Origin: a virus
Strand: one strand, 5' to 3'
Virus record (IMG/VR): IMGVR_UViG_3300027793_000108
Span: 1-54,040 of that record
Length of the DNA stretch: 54,040 bases
Shown: positions 42,122 to 51,066 of the stretch, one piece after another
Numbering within the stretch: the first letter of the stretch is position 1
Layout: each line of letters begins with the position of its first letter
The notes under the pieces: generated by a model
What the model was told of the DNA's origin: nothing
Database searches by the model: none
What the model saw: the letters and a program-made list of their open reading frames with translations, nothing else
Position numbers and translations under genes: made by a program

Positions 42122-43531
42122 TTACTCGAGATAAGAGTATCTCGACAGTTGGAAAGTGTATCCCAGCGTAGGGTGCTTGAGGCCTTGGAAGCCTAAAGAT
42201 GGGATGATGTCGCTATCCACACCGGATACTTCATCACCACCCTCAGTGAACTTAACACGTGGAATATCAAGATGGTAGCCCGATGCTTTATCATTTGCAA
42301 GCATCGGTGCCGAGATCGATAGAGGGGTGTTGTTCTGAATTGCGTTAACCAAAGAAGCGTCACCGAAGTAGGCTTCCAGAGTTCCAGTCAGTTCGAAACG
42401 GCCTTGACCAAGCGAAGCATAACCAGTATTGGCAATCGCCTCACGACCTCGCATGTTGTTAGTCATCTCGATACTTAACGAGGTGATAGCAGTCAAGAAG
42501 TCAGCGTTGTTGATACGAATCTGGCCGATGTTTGAAGAGGCATTGTAAATTTCGCCTTCAACAGCAGCCAAAGTCGTAGCACCCGTAGTCCGAGTTGTGC
42601 TGTAGTTAGCAGCATTCAAACCCATTGCTTCAAAGGCAACTTGAACGTTGGAGCGAGCAGCCAAGTCAAAGGACAAGTCAAACTCAACGCCTCGGAATAC
42701 GCGATAGGTAGAGACTTCATCAGCGCGAACAACTTCGCGTTCAACAGAGAATGAGCGACGAACAATACCGTTACGGACATAGTCGCCAGTAAGGATACGG
42801 ATAGTTCTACCTGTGCCTGCATCTGCAGTCCAGCCAGTAGGCGTTGAGTCCAAGGTAAGAGTAGTTGCTGAGACAGAGGCAATACGGACCCAAGTGTTAT
42901 TTGCGAGGGTAGCGAAGCCGTTTGCACCTTCTGCAATTTTGATCCACTGGCCTGCAACGAAACCAAGGTTGACGAAGTTCAAGGCAATAGTGGTCAGGCG
43001 CGGTGGAGAAGCCAAGGCTGCGATATCTGCAGAAGCACCTTCAATACCAACAACACGAACTTGGCCAGAGACAGCGGACTCTACCGTTAGGGAAGTAGTA
43101 GTGATCGCTGTAGCAGTAGAAGAAACTACTCTGCGAACAGCACCATTGTTCAACGGACTACCAGTTAAGCGGATAAGGTGTCCGGCTAAGAAAGCCGCAC
43201 CACCCGAAGCAACAGTGATTGCAGTCGCACTAGTCGCAGTGTACGTGAGCCGTGGAGTGTTCGCCCAAGTGCCACCAAGCGAGGCTTGGAAAAAATCGTC
43301 CAAGGCGCTGAAACGCAGACGAGCGCTTACGTCGCCACTGACTTCAAAGCCTAGAACAGGAACGTCAAGAACCTGACGATCTGGTACAATAGTGTCGTCT
43401 GCTTCGGTGTCAACGTTCAACGTCATGGACGAGGAAGTAAAACCGATAGCTTGAAAAGCTGGGTTGGCAGGAGTCACACCATTGGTGACCTCCTGAATGT
43501 ATCGAAGGGAAGTTCTATTGGCGTCGGCCAT
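42122..43531 (-). CDS. Major tail tube protein with two Ig-like inserts
   Basis: Product of 469 residues, first gene of its unit with ribosome site AGGAG. The tube fold is split: N-terminal MADANRTSLRYIQEVTNGVTP and the C-terminal half (from VRRSFSVEREVV) are typical of long tail tube proteins (phage tail tube TTP family). Residues about 95-260 look like two small beta insert domains with GGAAFLAGHLIRLTG and GQWIKIAEGANG, probably displayed on the outside. The gene sits after a strong promoter, suitable for a very abundant protein. Confidence 0.86.
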   Translation of the reverse strand: MADANRTSLRYIQEVTNGVTPANPAFQAIGFTSSSMTLNVDTEADDTIVPDRQVLDVPVLGFEVSGDVSARLRFSALDDFFQASLGGTWANTPRLTYTATSATAITVASGGAAFLAGHLIRLTGSPLNNGAVRRVVSSTATAITTTSLTVESAVSGQVRVVGIEGASADIAALASPPRLTTIALNFVNLGFVAGQWIKIAEGANGFATLANNTWVRIASVSATTLTLDSTPTGWTADAGTGRTIRILTGDYVRNGIVRRSFSVEREVVRADEVSTYRVFRGVEFDLSFDLAARSNVQVAFEAMGLNAANYSTTRTTGATTLAAVEGEIYNASSNIGQIRINNADFLTAITSLSIEMTNNMRGREAIANTGYASLGQGRFELTGTLEAYFGDASLVNAIQNNTPLSISAPMLANDKASGYHLDIPRVKFTEGGDEVSGVDSDIIPSLGFQGLKHPTLGYTFQLSRYSYLE

Positions 43532-43580
43532 CGTTGTCTCCTGTCTTGATAGGGCTTTGCGACACCGTCGCCAAATACTG

Positions 43581-43609
43581 TCTATAATGGATTAGGCTCT
43601 TATAAGCAA
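43581..43609 (-). promoter_or_regulatory. Late promoter of the tail tube unit
   Basis: Minus strand TTGCTT, 17 bases, TATAGA followed by CAG. The coat promoter at 47019-47047 has the same TTGC, spacing and TATAGACAG. The -10 is about 45-50 bases upstream of the tail tube ATG, also like the coat site. Confidence 0.72.
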
Positions 43610-43619
43610 GCCTTCTTTG

Positions 43620-44036
43620 CTATTCATCAACGTAGAATTTGACTATTGCAGACTCTCGATAGCGGCCTTCTTTGAAGCCTAAAGTTTGCACGTTCGCTAC
43701 ATCGAAAACAACGTGGCGACCGTTTGGCAACTCAAGACGAGCTTCATTAAAATACGTGTTGAAAACATCTAAAGTAAATGTGATATTTTTCGTGCCGCTA
43801 CCTGCGGGAACTTCTCCATGCAAGAACAAATAACCTCTCCGACGAATGAAGGTGGGGCTACCAATAGACTCGCGCTGACGTCCTGTAGGTGGGTAAGTAA
43901 TCTGAACTCGAAAAACTGGTTCGCCGCTTTCTGTATTAACAGAGTCAATATTCGGGAACACAAGTTTTCCAAGGGCGCTAGTCCAGAAGGACTCTAGTTT
44001 CACAGCGACAGCTTGCCTAATCCATTCAGCGTACAC
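43620..44036 (-). CDS. Tail terminator protein (DUF4128-like)
   Basis: Product of 138 residues, GTG start with GGGAG nine bases upstream, overlapping the upstream stop by 11 bases. YAEWIRQAVAVKLESFW, a beta core, and the ending AIVKFYVDE follow DUF4128 tail terminators, which cap the finished tail tube and join it to the head. Its position just before the tail tube gene agrees. Confidence 0.75.
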   Translation of the reverse strand: MYAEWIRQAVAVKLESFWTSALGKLVFPNIDSVNTESGEPVFRVQITYPPTGRQRESIGSPTFIRRRGYLFLHGEVPAGSGTKNITFTLDVFNTYFNEARLELPNGRHVVFDVANVQTLGFKEGRYRESAIVKFYVDE

Positions 44037-44499
44037 GATCTAACACTCCCAGCACGGCACTCTCAATTTCTTCGGTAATCATATAGCTGTAGCCCGTTAA
44101 CGATCCGCTATCCAGATCGTCAAAGTTTTGATTATCCTCATATTCAACATTGTTTACCAAATATAGAGTACGATAAGGATTAGAAAAGACATCGCGCCTA
44201 ATTGAAAGAGCTTCAAACCTAGCTTCTGCATCAAACTCTCCAGGTGCTACAGGATATTCAGGATCCCACCATTTTGCATCAAATTGAACACTATTGGAAG
44301 AAGGCGTTCCCATGCTCCAAAAGAAGTTCGAAAGTGTCTCACCAGTCCACACTGGGGTATTCGCGATATAGGCCTCTGTTCCAGCTTTCACACAAGCCAT
44401 CAAAGTATTAGCTACGGTGAAGCGAATCGAGCGTTGAGTTTCCTCAACCAGCTCATTTATGATATCATCTACGTCTACTGTGAAGACTTGATTACCCAT
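44026..44499 (-). CDS. HK97 gp10-like head-tail joining protein
   Basis: Product of 157 residues. The NTPVWTGETLSNFFW motif, with a Trp between a helix and the extended N-terminus, resembles HK97 gp10-like neck proteins. VNNVEYEDNQNFDDLDSG fits the usual VYN-type block in that family. Located between head adaptor genes and the tail terminator. Confidence 0.74.
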   Translation of the reverse strand: MGNQVFTVDVDDIINELVEETQRSIRFTVANTLMACVKAGTEAYIANTPVWTGETLSNFFWSMGTPSSNSVQFDAKWWDPEYPVAPGEFDAEARFEALSIRRDVFSNPYRTLYLVNNVEYEDNQNFDDLDSGSLTGYSYMITEEIESAVLGVLDRVR

Positions 44500-44914
44500 T
44501 TGGACCTGCCTTGTGGAAATCCACCAAGTAAATCGCCTGAGTTGGGATATACTCCACGGAGTCTACTTTGAATTTATAATCGTCCCATTCGAAACTATCA
44601 CGATTGCTAGGTACCTCACCTTGGAGAAGAGTGTACGGCAAAAGCAACGTACCTGTCTCCAACTTAGCTGGAGGATCAACGTAGATACCTGTCGACGAGA
44701 AGTTAGCTACATTATCCTTGTCTTGACGTGGGTAAATCACGACTTTTTGCTCTAGGGATAAAGAGCCTCTCTGGCTGACTGTGTCAGTAAGAATATCGTA
44801 ACGCTCGTTAGCTACTGATTGAAAATTCCACAGAACCGTAGTCGTGGCATCTTCCAACAGAGCCATCGCTTTGTCAACGGCTTTACGAACGATCTTGTTT
44901 AAGGGAAGCTTCAT
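44492..44914 (-). CDS. Head closure protein candidate
   Basis: Product of 140 residues with an N-terminal helix (IVRKAVDKAMALLEDA), then a beta-barrel-like part (LETGTLLLPYTLLQGEVP, YKFKVDSVEYIPTQAIYLVDFH). The order adaptor, closure, gp10-like, terminator is the standard connector path, so it should plug the head exit. No specific family was recognised, so confidence is by position. Confidence 0.62.
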   Translation of the reverse strand: MKLPLNKIVRKAVDKAMALLEDATTTVLWNFQSVANERYDILTDTVSQRGSLSLEQKVVIYPRQDKDNVANFSSTGIYVDPPAKLETGTLLLPYTLLQGEVPSNRDSFEWDDYKFKVDSVEYIPTQAIYLVDFHKAGPNG

Positions 44915-45429
44915 GCACTTGCGAGCCTCCGTGATACAATGCGTCCTCTAGAGCTCACACCTACGGTGGAGTAAGGTGAGAGCATCGCCACTACGTGAGG
45001 AGCAATCGGCAGTTTGCTTGGATTGGTTGTCTCGTCTGATTTTAGACTGACTTCCAGAGGCCCCACTTTAACTGAGTTCACACCCTGCTCCGTTGAAGAA
45101 GCAATCGTGTTTTCGTTCTGATATTCAGCTTGTAGGAGCGTAGCAATCTTAATGATATTGGGGACGCCCGTGAGCAATCTACCTTCAGTATCATAAAACA
45201 AACTACGTGGGAATTTCAAAGCTTGAGTGGTACTGTATAGCGTACCATTGAAACTCAGGTAGATATCTAGAATGCTCGTAGCGGCTTTAAGAAGCTCCTG
45301 CTTGCGAGCAGTCAACAAAGTAGTGAAAGTTGAAGATGGGTCACCATACGTCGCAGCAAGAGCATCAGCTTCGACCACGGAGATATAGCTGTCACTGTTA
45401 GTGAGACCAGTCCCATCTTCAACAATCAT
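44911..45429 (-). CDS. Head-tail adaptor (DnaT-like/gp6 type)
   Basis: Product of 172 residues. It begins MIVEDGTGLTNSDSYISVVEADAL and continues with helix KQELLKAATSILDIYLSFNG and ALKFPRSLFYD, matching the phage head-tail connector family often labelled DnaT-like ssDNA-binding protein. As an adaptor it would dock under the portal. Overlaps the next gene by four bases. Confidence 0.82.
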   Translation of the reverse strand: MIVEDGTGLTNSDSYISVVEADALAATYGDPSSTFTTLLTARKQELLKAATSILDIYLSFNGTLYSTTQALKFPRSLFYDTEGRLLTGVPNIIKIATLLQAEYQNENTIASSTEQGVNSVKVGPLEVSLKSDETTNPSKLPIAPHVVAMLSPYSTVGVSSRGRIVSRRLASA

Positions 45430-45432
45430 AAC

Positions 45433-45720
45433 TTACGCCTTATCTTTGGCGGCGGTTGCCTTGGCCTCTGTGGCCTTAGCCTCGGCTGCCTTTGTCTCGG
45501 TATCCTGAGCTGGGGCAGTAGTTACAGGAGCAGTCACAGGCTCTTCCTGTGTGGTTGGCTCGGTAGCTGCCTCTGTGGCCTCTACGGCGTCGCCCGCTTC
45601 TCCCTGTGGTTGGTACTCGCGTACAAACACGTAGCCCATTTGCAGATAGCCCTCGTAGGAAGCCGAACCTTCTTCAAGAATAGCTTCTTGGCCATCTTTT
45701 CCCATTACAACAAGTCTCAT
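45433..45720 (-). CDS. Small protein with Ala/Thr/Glu-rich tail
   Basis: Product of 95 residues. The first 37 residues are compact (MRLVVMGKDGQEAILEEGSA and EGYLQMGYVFVREYQP). The rest is low complexity Ala/Glu/Thr/Lys (AAEAKATEAKATAAKDKA), probably disordered. It is first in the neck transcript, right after the coat terminator. Possibly a small neck or head decoration factor; unknown. Confidence 0.6.
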   Translation of the reverse strand: MRLVVMGKDGQEAILEEGSASYEGYLQMGYVFVREYQPQGEAGDAVEATEAATEPTTQEEPVTAPVTTAPAQDTETKAAEAKATEAKATAAKDKA

Positions 45721-45751
45721 GATTTTTCCCTCAAGTTAGTCCAAATGAAAA

Positions 45752-45781
45752 GACTAGCCCCCGTTTATACGAGGGCTAGTC
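45752..45781 (-). terminator. Terminator of the coat gene
   Basis: Nine-bp stem GACTAGCCC/GGGCTAGTC, extended after one mismatch by three more pairs, with TTTTCATTTG on the minus strand. It is just downstream of the coat stop, so coat mRNA is partly separated from neck genes. Confidence 0.88.
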
Positions 45782-45790
45782 AATTACAAG

Positions 45791-46960
45791 TTAGACGGCT
45801 GGGCTACAAACGCCACGGAACAGCAACTCAGGCTGAATAACCGCAGCACCGACCATCGTATCGAAGGACACAATGTTCTTCTTCAACGACATGTCGTAAC
45901 CGAACACCAAGCGGATACCCAAACCACGATAGTTTACGGTAGCCGATGGGAACGCACCGCCCAATGGGGGTTCTGGAGCGACGCAGGCATAGGCCAAACC
46001 GCGACGATCACCAAGGATCGACACAGGATGATCACCGACGAAGGTTACAACAGTCGTGGAGGGCACGTTCACTGGGAGCGCTGGCGAGAACGCAACAGTG
46101 ATCGAGTTAGCAGCAGCCGTCGCAGCAGCAGTTACGCGGAAGCCCAAAGGCACGCCACGGCTGTTGACAACGCCAGCAATCGTGAACAAGTCACCAACTC
46201 GAACCGTACCCGTAAGGGTCGCGGAGTTCAGGGCCATCGAGACAGCGCCAGCAGTTTGGTTCGAGGTCACTGCACCAGCTTTGATGGTGCCGTTGCTGAT
46301 TGTACCAGCGGTGTGGATCGGCAGAGCTTCCGATTCCAACCAATCGATACCAGCCTTGCGGCCGAGGTAGGCATCCATCATTGCACGACCGCCGTCGCCC
46401 AAGGAGTCAGCACGCACCAAGTCACCGGTGGAGCGGAGGTCCGAAGCGAGGAACGGGTCGACCATACCCATGCGATTTGCCAAAGGAATCTTGGCCATCG
46501 CCATATGAGCGCTGATCTTAGCAATGTTTGCCAACGAGTCGAACTTCGTTGTAGTGGTGCCGAAGAACTGGTTGATGCCAGTGTACTTCGAAATCACATA
46601 ATCTTCGACCTTGTTAGCGATGGACTTCATGGCTGGAGCAGCAACTTGCTCAGTGAAATCGCGAACGTCCAACGACAGTTCCTTCGAGTCCAGCTCAACC
46701 GTGGTGTCGAAGAACTTTTCGATGACCAAGTTGACCGAGCTTTCTTGGATCGTCTGGCGGGTAACAGCAGTTACGCCATCAAATTCGTTGGTTACGAAAG
46801 TGGGCGGGCGGCGAATACGGATAGTGTCGCCAAGGTTGATACCGCTGGTGAATTCAGGCTCGTAGTCGCGATAAAAAGCACCAACAGCGGCGAGGCTGTC
46901 TTCCAGGATCACCAGCGACTCTTGCGCGATCCCAACGGCATTAGCATAAACTCCAGGCAT
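45791..46960 (-). CDS. Major capsid protein (P22 coat-like HK97 fold)
   Basis: Product of 389 residues. N-terminal MPGVYANAVGIAQESLVILEDS, FYRDYEPEF and LGDTIRIRRPPTF match the P22 gp5-type coat family. Residues about 235-325 look like an inserted domain (AGAVTSNQTAGAVSMALNSA to VVTFVGDHPV), corresponding to the I-domain place. The C-terminal part returns to the shell fold. It has its own promoter and terminator, as expected for the most abundant virion protein. Confidence 0.9.
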   Translation of the reverse strand: MPGVYANAVGIAQESLVILEDSLAAVGAFYRDYEPEFTSGINLGDTIRIRRPPTFVTNEFDGVTAVTRQTIQESSVNLVIEKFFDTTVELDSKELSLDVRDFTEQVAAPAMKSIANKVEDYVISKYTGINQFFGTTTTKFDSLANIAKISAHMAMAKIPLANRMGMVDPFLASDLRSTGDLVRADSLGDGGRAMMDAYLGRKAGIDWLESEALPIHTAGTISNGTIKAGAVTSNQTAGAVSMALNSATLTGTVRVGDLFTIAGVVNSRGVPLGFRVTAAATAAANSITVAFSPALPVNVPSTTVVTFVGDHPVSILGDRRGLAYACVAPEPPLGGAFPSATVNYRGLGIRLVFGYDMSLKKNIVSFDTMVGAAVIQPELLFRGVCSPAV

Positions 46961-47018
46961 TTGGAGGAATCCTTCTGTAAGGGTGTTTAGAGAAAGCTAC
47001 CTCCGGCAGCAGGAACTG

Positions 47019-47047
47019 TCTATAAACTGTTGAGTTAAATTGCGCAA
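47019..47047 (-). promoter_or_regulatory. Late promoter of the coat gene
   Basis: Minus strand TTGCGC, 17 bases, TATAGA then CAG. It lies between the scaffold terminator and the coat ATG. The TATAGACAG end is shared with the tail tube promoter at 43581-43609. Confidence 0.72.
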
Positions 47048-47088
47048 GTAATCACAGAGTGTAAAAAGAAATTTCTTTAGGCAAAAAG

Positions 47089-47113
47089 AAAGGCCCTCAC
47101 AGAGAGGGCCTTT
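47089..47113 (-). terminator. Terminator after the scaffold gene
   Basis: Ten-bp perfect stem AAAGGCCCTC/GAGGGCCTTT with a five-base loop, followed by a minus-strand TTCTTTTTG tract. It ends the portal-scaffold transcript just before the coat promoter. Confidence 0.92.
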
Positions 47114-47139
47114 AGTCGGGGGGCAAAGATCAGAAAAGT

Positions 47140-47946
47140 TTATCGACGATTGCTGCTTTGAGCCTGCATCTCGCGCTTACGCTTGTCGTAGTAGGTTTTC
47201 ATGTCCACGGCACCCGCTGCTGCGATAGTCTGATTACCTTCACCGCCACCGCCGGATCCGATACCAATGCTGTCTTTCGACAGATAGGGTGACTCAGAAA
47301 CGACGGTATCAATCCATTGCACAGGGGTCATTGGAGTAATAGCATCAGGACCATAGACCACGTTGCCATCTTTTTTAACTACAACGGAGCCAGTGTTCAT
47401 GTCAACTTCAAATGCACGACGCGCACGGGAAAGAATATCTGGAAGTGCGCTTGGGTTAGCTTTACTTCTAGGGTCGGTGACCGCTTGAGTAACTGCGCTT
47501 TCCAGGATGAAATCCTGCATGCGTGCTTGAGCCTTCGTGAGTTCAGCAGCCAGTTTCTGTTTTTCAGAACTTTCTGCCTCGAGTTTCCGGCCCATTTCCT
47601 CTTTTAGGGACGAAGTACGACGTTGAAGAAGTTCTTCCACACCGCTATCATCAACCAGTTGTTTGTTTTGAACACGTTGTTGGATTTCTCGCATAGCCGT
47701 TACTTGGCTCTCGACTTCATCCAAATTGAGCTGTCCATCCTGAATATTGTGGATAGCTTTGAAGCGATCAACTACCGTAGTGAGGGTTTGCTGATCCTTC
47801 ATGAGCGAGATATTCTTCTCACGGAACTCAGTCAATTTCTCCGTGGGAACCACGTTTACTGCGTACTTGCCCTCAGCCGTGGTCTGAGCGATAGGACGCA
47901 ATTCCTCTGGGACTTGCTCCAAGGAATCCAATTCGATAATAGGCAA
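47140..47946 (-). CDS. Capsid scaffolding protein
   Basis: Product of 268 residues, TTG start with AAGGAG six bases upstream. Long charged coiled coil from about 35 to 150, then a Gly-rich hinge (IGIGSGGGGEGNQT), and a basic C-terminal helix ending YYDKRKREMQAQSSNRR. A helical body and basic coat-binding C-terminus is the plan of P22-type scaffolds, which matches the P22-type coat protein next to it. No protease domain. Confidence 0.85.
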   Translation of the reverse strand: MPIIELDSLEQVPEELRPIAQTTAEGKYAVNVVPTEKLTEFREKNISLMKDQQTLTTVVDRFKAIHNIQDGQLNLDEVESQVTAMREIQQRVQNKQLVDDSGVEELLQRRTSSLKEEMGRKLEAESSEKQKLAAELTKAQARMQDFILESAVTQAVTDPRSKANPSALPDILSRARRAFEVDMNTGSVVVKKDGNVVYGPDAITPMTPVQWIDTVVSESPYLSKDSIGIGSGGGGEGNQTIAAAGAVDMKTYYDKRKREMQAQSSNRR

Positions 47947-48030
47947 TGTAGTCTCCTTCCTGCACCGCAGGTTGTTGTTTTGTCAAAATGACGGTCTTAC
48001 ATAACCCGACAAAACACTCACGACAAGGAG

Positions 48031-48477
48031 TCAGCCTGTTGGAGATTCGTCCTCGGGTTCCCCGTATAGGGCATTTTCCAGAGGAGTCATCGTAGCACAT
48101 TTAGCACAGCAGAGAAATTTAGAGCCCCTAGGACTGCAGATTACCACGAAACCGCTGAAATCACACGTAGGGCAGGCCATTTCTTCGTAGTCAGAAGGGA
48201 AAACTGCTGTACTTTTAGCCAAGCCTCGGTCTAGCTTACACTCAGGGCATGGGAACGGCTCCCAAACTTCCATGGGAGCGATTGTCACCCATTCGTGATT
48301 ACAAGCTGTGCAGATAACAGAAGCTGATCGATGAGGACGATTCGACAAATCACGCAACTCGGACTCTTTAGCGAAATCTACAGCTTCTACTGAAGATTCA
48401 ACTGGAGGCAGTTTACTTGGATCTTTCTTCTTTGGGGTGAATTTAAGCACATTCTCTTCGTTAGGTTCTTCTGACAC
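48031..48477 (-). CDS. Double zinc-ribbon protein
   Basis: Product of 148 residues, GTG start with GGAG upstream. CTACNHEW and CPECKLDRG form one Cys4 ribbon; CPTCDFSG and CCAKCATM form the second. The N-terminus is charged and disordered, and the C-terminus is acidic (YGEPEDESPTG). It is placed between portal and scaffold, an unusual position for such a protein; it may be a late regulator, an internal head protein or a transcription factor binding host RNA polymerase. Confidence 0.72.
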   Translation of the reverse strand: MSEEPNEENVLKFTPKKKDPSKLPPVESSVEAVDFAKESELRDLSNRPHRSASVICTACNHEWVTIAPMEVWEPFPCPECKLDRGLAKSTAVFPSDYEEMACPTCDFSGFVVICSPRGSKFLCCAKCATMTPLENALYGEPEDESPTG

Positions 48478-48491
48478 CTTGATTCTCCTAG

Positions 48492-50126
48492 CTATTTTTG
48501 GAGTAATTCTTCCTGCTCGTTCGGGTCTTCAGGGTCCGATGAGGGATCGCTTGAATCGTCTTCTAATTCTTGAGGAGCCTCTTTCATCTTTTTCAGCTCC
48601 TCCCTAGCTTTGCGATTTTCGATCTTCGCTGCCTGCAAGTCTGCTTTGTCTTGCTCTGCACGAGGCTTGATAACCTGCTCTTCGATCATCGCGATGTACT
48701 CGGCTTCGGTAGTTTCTTCCGTGACCCAGCCAGCATCCCGCATCAAAATGTACATATCTTTAGCGGATAGGGACTTTCCAAGCATTGTATCCAAGGAACG
48801 CAACTCGCGAGCACCGATGCTCGGCACGGAGAAGTGCCTGTTGAGGTAGAACACCACGTTTTCAGGGTTCTCCCCGATCCACTCCGCAGCAGTCTTAAGA
48901 ATATTCTGGAACGCTGATGTCACACATTCCACAACATCGCTGAGGGTTGCATCTCGTGCAGCTTGGGTGTCTTCGTCGTTGGCAGAGCTGCGAGCAGCGG
49001 CGTTCTTCCGCTGAGACAACAGGACAGCGCCGAGGGTGCGAAGTTGCTCTTCTTTTTCCTCTTGCCCGTTTTCGAGGGAGGACAGACCAGTGCCTTTAAA
49101 CTCCAAGATTTCGGCCTTGTCGTTTGGCCCTAGGTCCCAGACGCGGGACGGCGAGATCAAAAGGACCTCATCTTCGGCTGGTTCCGACTCAGAAGTAATA
49201 ACGTAAACAGGACTTCCAACGTAGTGGCGCGTCGTTTCAAGGTTTGCACTGCCTCGATAGTGCGCCATGTTAACGTTCACAATATCTAGCATCAGAGGCT
49301 TTTCGATATTCGGAGTATTTTCCAATGCTCCGATAAACCAGAACGGAATATAATTTAACCGCTTTCCAAAGATCAACGGATACTTCGTGTCTGCTTGCTT
49401 TAGTACCTCTTCAATGTCAATAGCACCCGTGAGCATAGCTTCAGCAGGACGACAGGCACAATACTCGTTATTCTTGTCTAAAGCGAGCAGAAGATAAGAG
49501 TTCTCGCGTATGCGGGAGAAGACGTTTTTCGTGTAACGTTTCGTTTTTTCGCGCAAAAGAATCCATTTTGGCTGAGGATTATCATCATCCCACGATAAAA
49601 TATTCTCCGCTGTGAAGCGGCTAAGGTATGGACGAGCTAATTGACCTGGAACAGATGTTTTCTCCATGTCTAGAAGAATGCCGCTGCGTGACAAAAGACA
49701 GCTTTCTTGGGTACTCCAGCGAGCCAATTGTCTCAGCGTTAGGCCATCAGGCGTTGCAGCATCTCGCAGATACTCCATCTTAGCCGGACATTTGTACATC
49801 TCTTTACGACGAAAAATCGAGGAAGTTAAGGCATCGATCGTTCGGGAGACGAAATTAACGAACTGAGCACGATCTTTATACATGCGATATTCGTCATCTT
49901 CCATCTTGTCACGACGTTGAAGATACTTTTCTCCACGTGCTTTGACGGCATCCTCACCTTCAAAGGCATCACGAATTTTCTCCCACTGACCGGCCCTGCG
50001 CACGTACTCGGGATGAAGGAGCGTAGTTGATGGAAGAGTCGCTGCCTGCAGAGAGCTATCGGGAGTGTATCCACGAGGCGCAATCGTCTGAATATTAGCA
50101 GGGTTGCCGTAAAGATCGCTAACCAT
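48492..50126 (-). CDS. Portal protein (DUF4055-like)
   Basis: Product of 544 residues. It has the portal order: helical N-terminus with VSRTIDALTSSIFRRKEMY, then a beta-containing wing (YLSRFTAENILSWDDDNPQPKW) and clip, a long stem/tunnel helix region (ERL-type LSSLENGQEEKEEQLRTLGAVLL), and an acidic Ser/Asp/Glu tail (DDSSDPSSDPEDPNEQEE). The combination resembles DUF4055 portal proteins. I choose ATG 50126, with AAGGAAG six bases upstream, over TTG 50162. First gene of the structural unit, divergent from the rightward genes. Confidence 0.84.
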   Translation of the reverse strand: MVSDLYGNPANIQTIAPRGYTPDSSLQAATLPSTTLLHPEYVRRAGQWEKIRDAFEGEDAVKARGEKYLQRRDKMEDDEYRMYKDRAQFVNFVSRTIDALTSSIFRRKEMYKCPAKMEYLRDAATPDGLTLRQLARWSTQESCLLSRSGILLDMEKTSVPGQLARPYLSRFTAENILSWDDDNPQPKWILLREKTKRYTKNVFSRIRENSYLLLALDKNNEYCACRPAEAMLTGAIDIEEVLKQADTKYPLIFGKRLNYIPFWFIGALENTPNIEKPLMLDIVNVNMAHYRGSANLETTRHYVGSPVYVITSESEPAEDEVLLISPSRVWDLGPNDKAEILEFKGTGLSSLENGQEEKEEQLRTLGAVLLSQRKNAAARSSANDEDTQAARDATLSDVVECVTSAFQNILKTAAEWIGENPENVVFYLNRHFSVPSIGARELRSLDTMLGKSLSAKDMYILMRDAGWVTEETTEAEYIAMIEEQVIKPRAEQDKADLQAAKIENRKAREELKKMKEAPQELEDDSSDPSSDPEDPNEQEELLQK

Positions 50127-50154
50127 AACGCTTCCTTGATATTGGGAATTGCTT

Positions 50155-50183
50155 TTGACCAACTTCCTAGCTAGCCATAAACC
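50155..50183 (+). promoter_or_regulatory. Possible rightward promoter
   Basis: TTGACC, 17 bases, TAAACC. The -10 is poor, but the gap between the divergent portal and rightward genes must hold promoters for both directions and this is the best plus-strand candidate. The leader then has AGGAG seven bases before ATG 50206. Confidence 0.4.
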
Positions 50184-50205
50184 TAGTTAGCACAGGAGTA
50201 ATCAA

Positions 50206-51036
50206 ATGATAAAGCCCTCTACAGTAGAATCTCCGCAACCGACAAAAGTTAAGAAGCCTCGTGCGCCTAGGAAGAAGGCTGTCGCCAGAACAGAATCAGA
50301 TGCTCCTGAGCCTGCTACACATACTCCCGAGTCTGGAGGGTTGTTTCTTAAGAAAGTCGATGAAGATCACTCGATGCTTACGATCCTTGGCAAAGATGGT
50401 GAAAGTGCAAAAGTTGCTATTTATCATTTCAAAGGTGTTCCTACTACTCCGGGTCAAATGCTTCAAGTTGAGATGAAAGAGGACTTTGTGTTCCCAGAGG
50501 GTTTGGAACTATCCGAAAGGCAACAGAAAGCCTTAGTTGAGCAAGTGCAAACTCAAATTGAGCGAGGCTTGTATAGTCAAGTCTCCGAGTCCCAGCCTAT
50601 TATGAACATCTCGAATAGTGCAGTAGCTGACGAAATGAGCGATGTTTTGAAAGCACGGACAGACAAGCTCGTAGTTCAAGGGCTTCTGGGTGATCCTCAC
50701 TTCGGTTGTCCTCCGGTGCTTACACTCCACTCCGGGACAAGGTTCAGCCCACCGGTATTCACAAATCTTGGGGATTATGTGCTCGAAAAAGAGTCGCGTC
50801 CTGGACAAATTCTATACATTGGGGAAGCTGATCGGGTGCGTCGGGAGGAAGCTGAGACTCTGGCAGAAGCTCTAGCTGGGACGTTTGTTCCTGTTCAAGA
50901 GCCCTCTAGAGTGCATCGCTTCCAAGTTCTCCCAAGTGAGCGTAAGAAGATTATTATTGCACTCGGGGTAGGTGTCCTATGCTTGCTGGGACTAGTAGCT
51001 TTGGCTACGCTGGTGTTCTTCGGGGAGGCTGGCTAG
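50206..51036 (+). CDS. Tail-anchored membrane protein of unknown function
   Basis: Product of 276 residues. Residues 1-30 are basic and proline-rich (PTKVKKPRAPRKKAVAR); the middle is mixed alpha/beta; a single C-terminal hydrophobic helix follows at about 250-272 (IIIALGVGVLCLLGLVALAT). No signal peptide, so it should be inserted by its tail with the body in the cytoplasm. First gene of the rightward unit, hence probably early. It might dock phage DNA or a host factor at the membrane. Confidence 0.7.
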   Translation: MIKPSTVESPQPTKVKKPRAPRKKAVARTESDAPEPATHTPESGGLFLKKVDEDHSMLTILGKDGESAKVAIYHFKGVPTTPGQMLQVEMKEDFVFPEGLELSERQQKALVEQVQTQIERGLYSQVSESQPIMNISNSAVADEMSDVLKARTDKLVVQGLLGDPHFGCPPVLTLHSGTRFSPPVFTNLGDYVLEKESRPGQILYIGEADRVRREEAETLAEALAGTFVPVQEPSRVHRFQVLPSERKKIIIALGVGVLCLLGLVALATLVFFGEAG

Positions 51037-51066
51037 TCGTCTAGTAGATAGTCAGAAGGGCGTAAA

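Noticed and set aside
42813-43376. Plus-strand frame of 187 residues
   Set aside because: Antisense to the tail tube gene and without start signals.
46028-46990. Long plus-strand frame of 320 residues
   Set aside because: It is antisense to the coat gene, has a His/Arg/Ser-rich patternless product, and the coat frame has promoter, ribosome site and family match.
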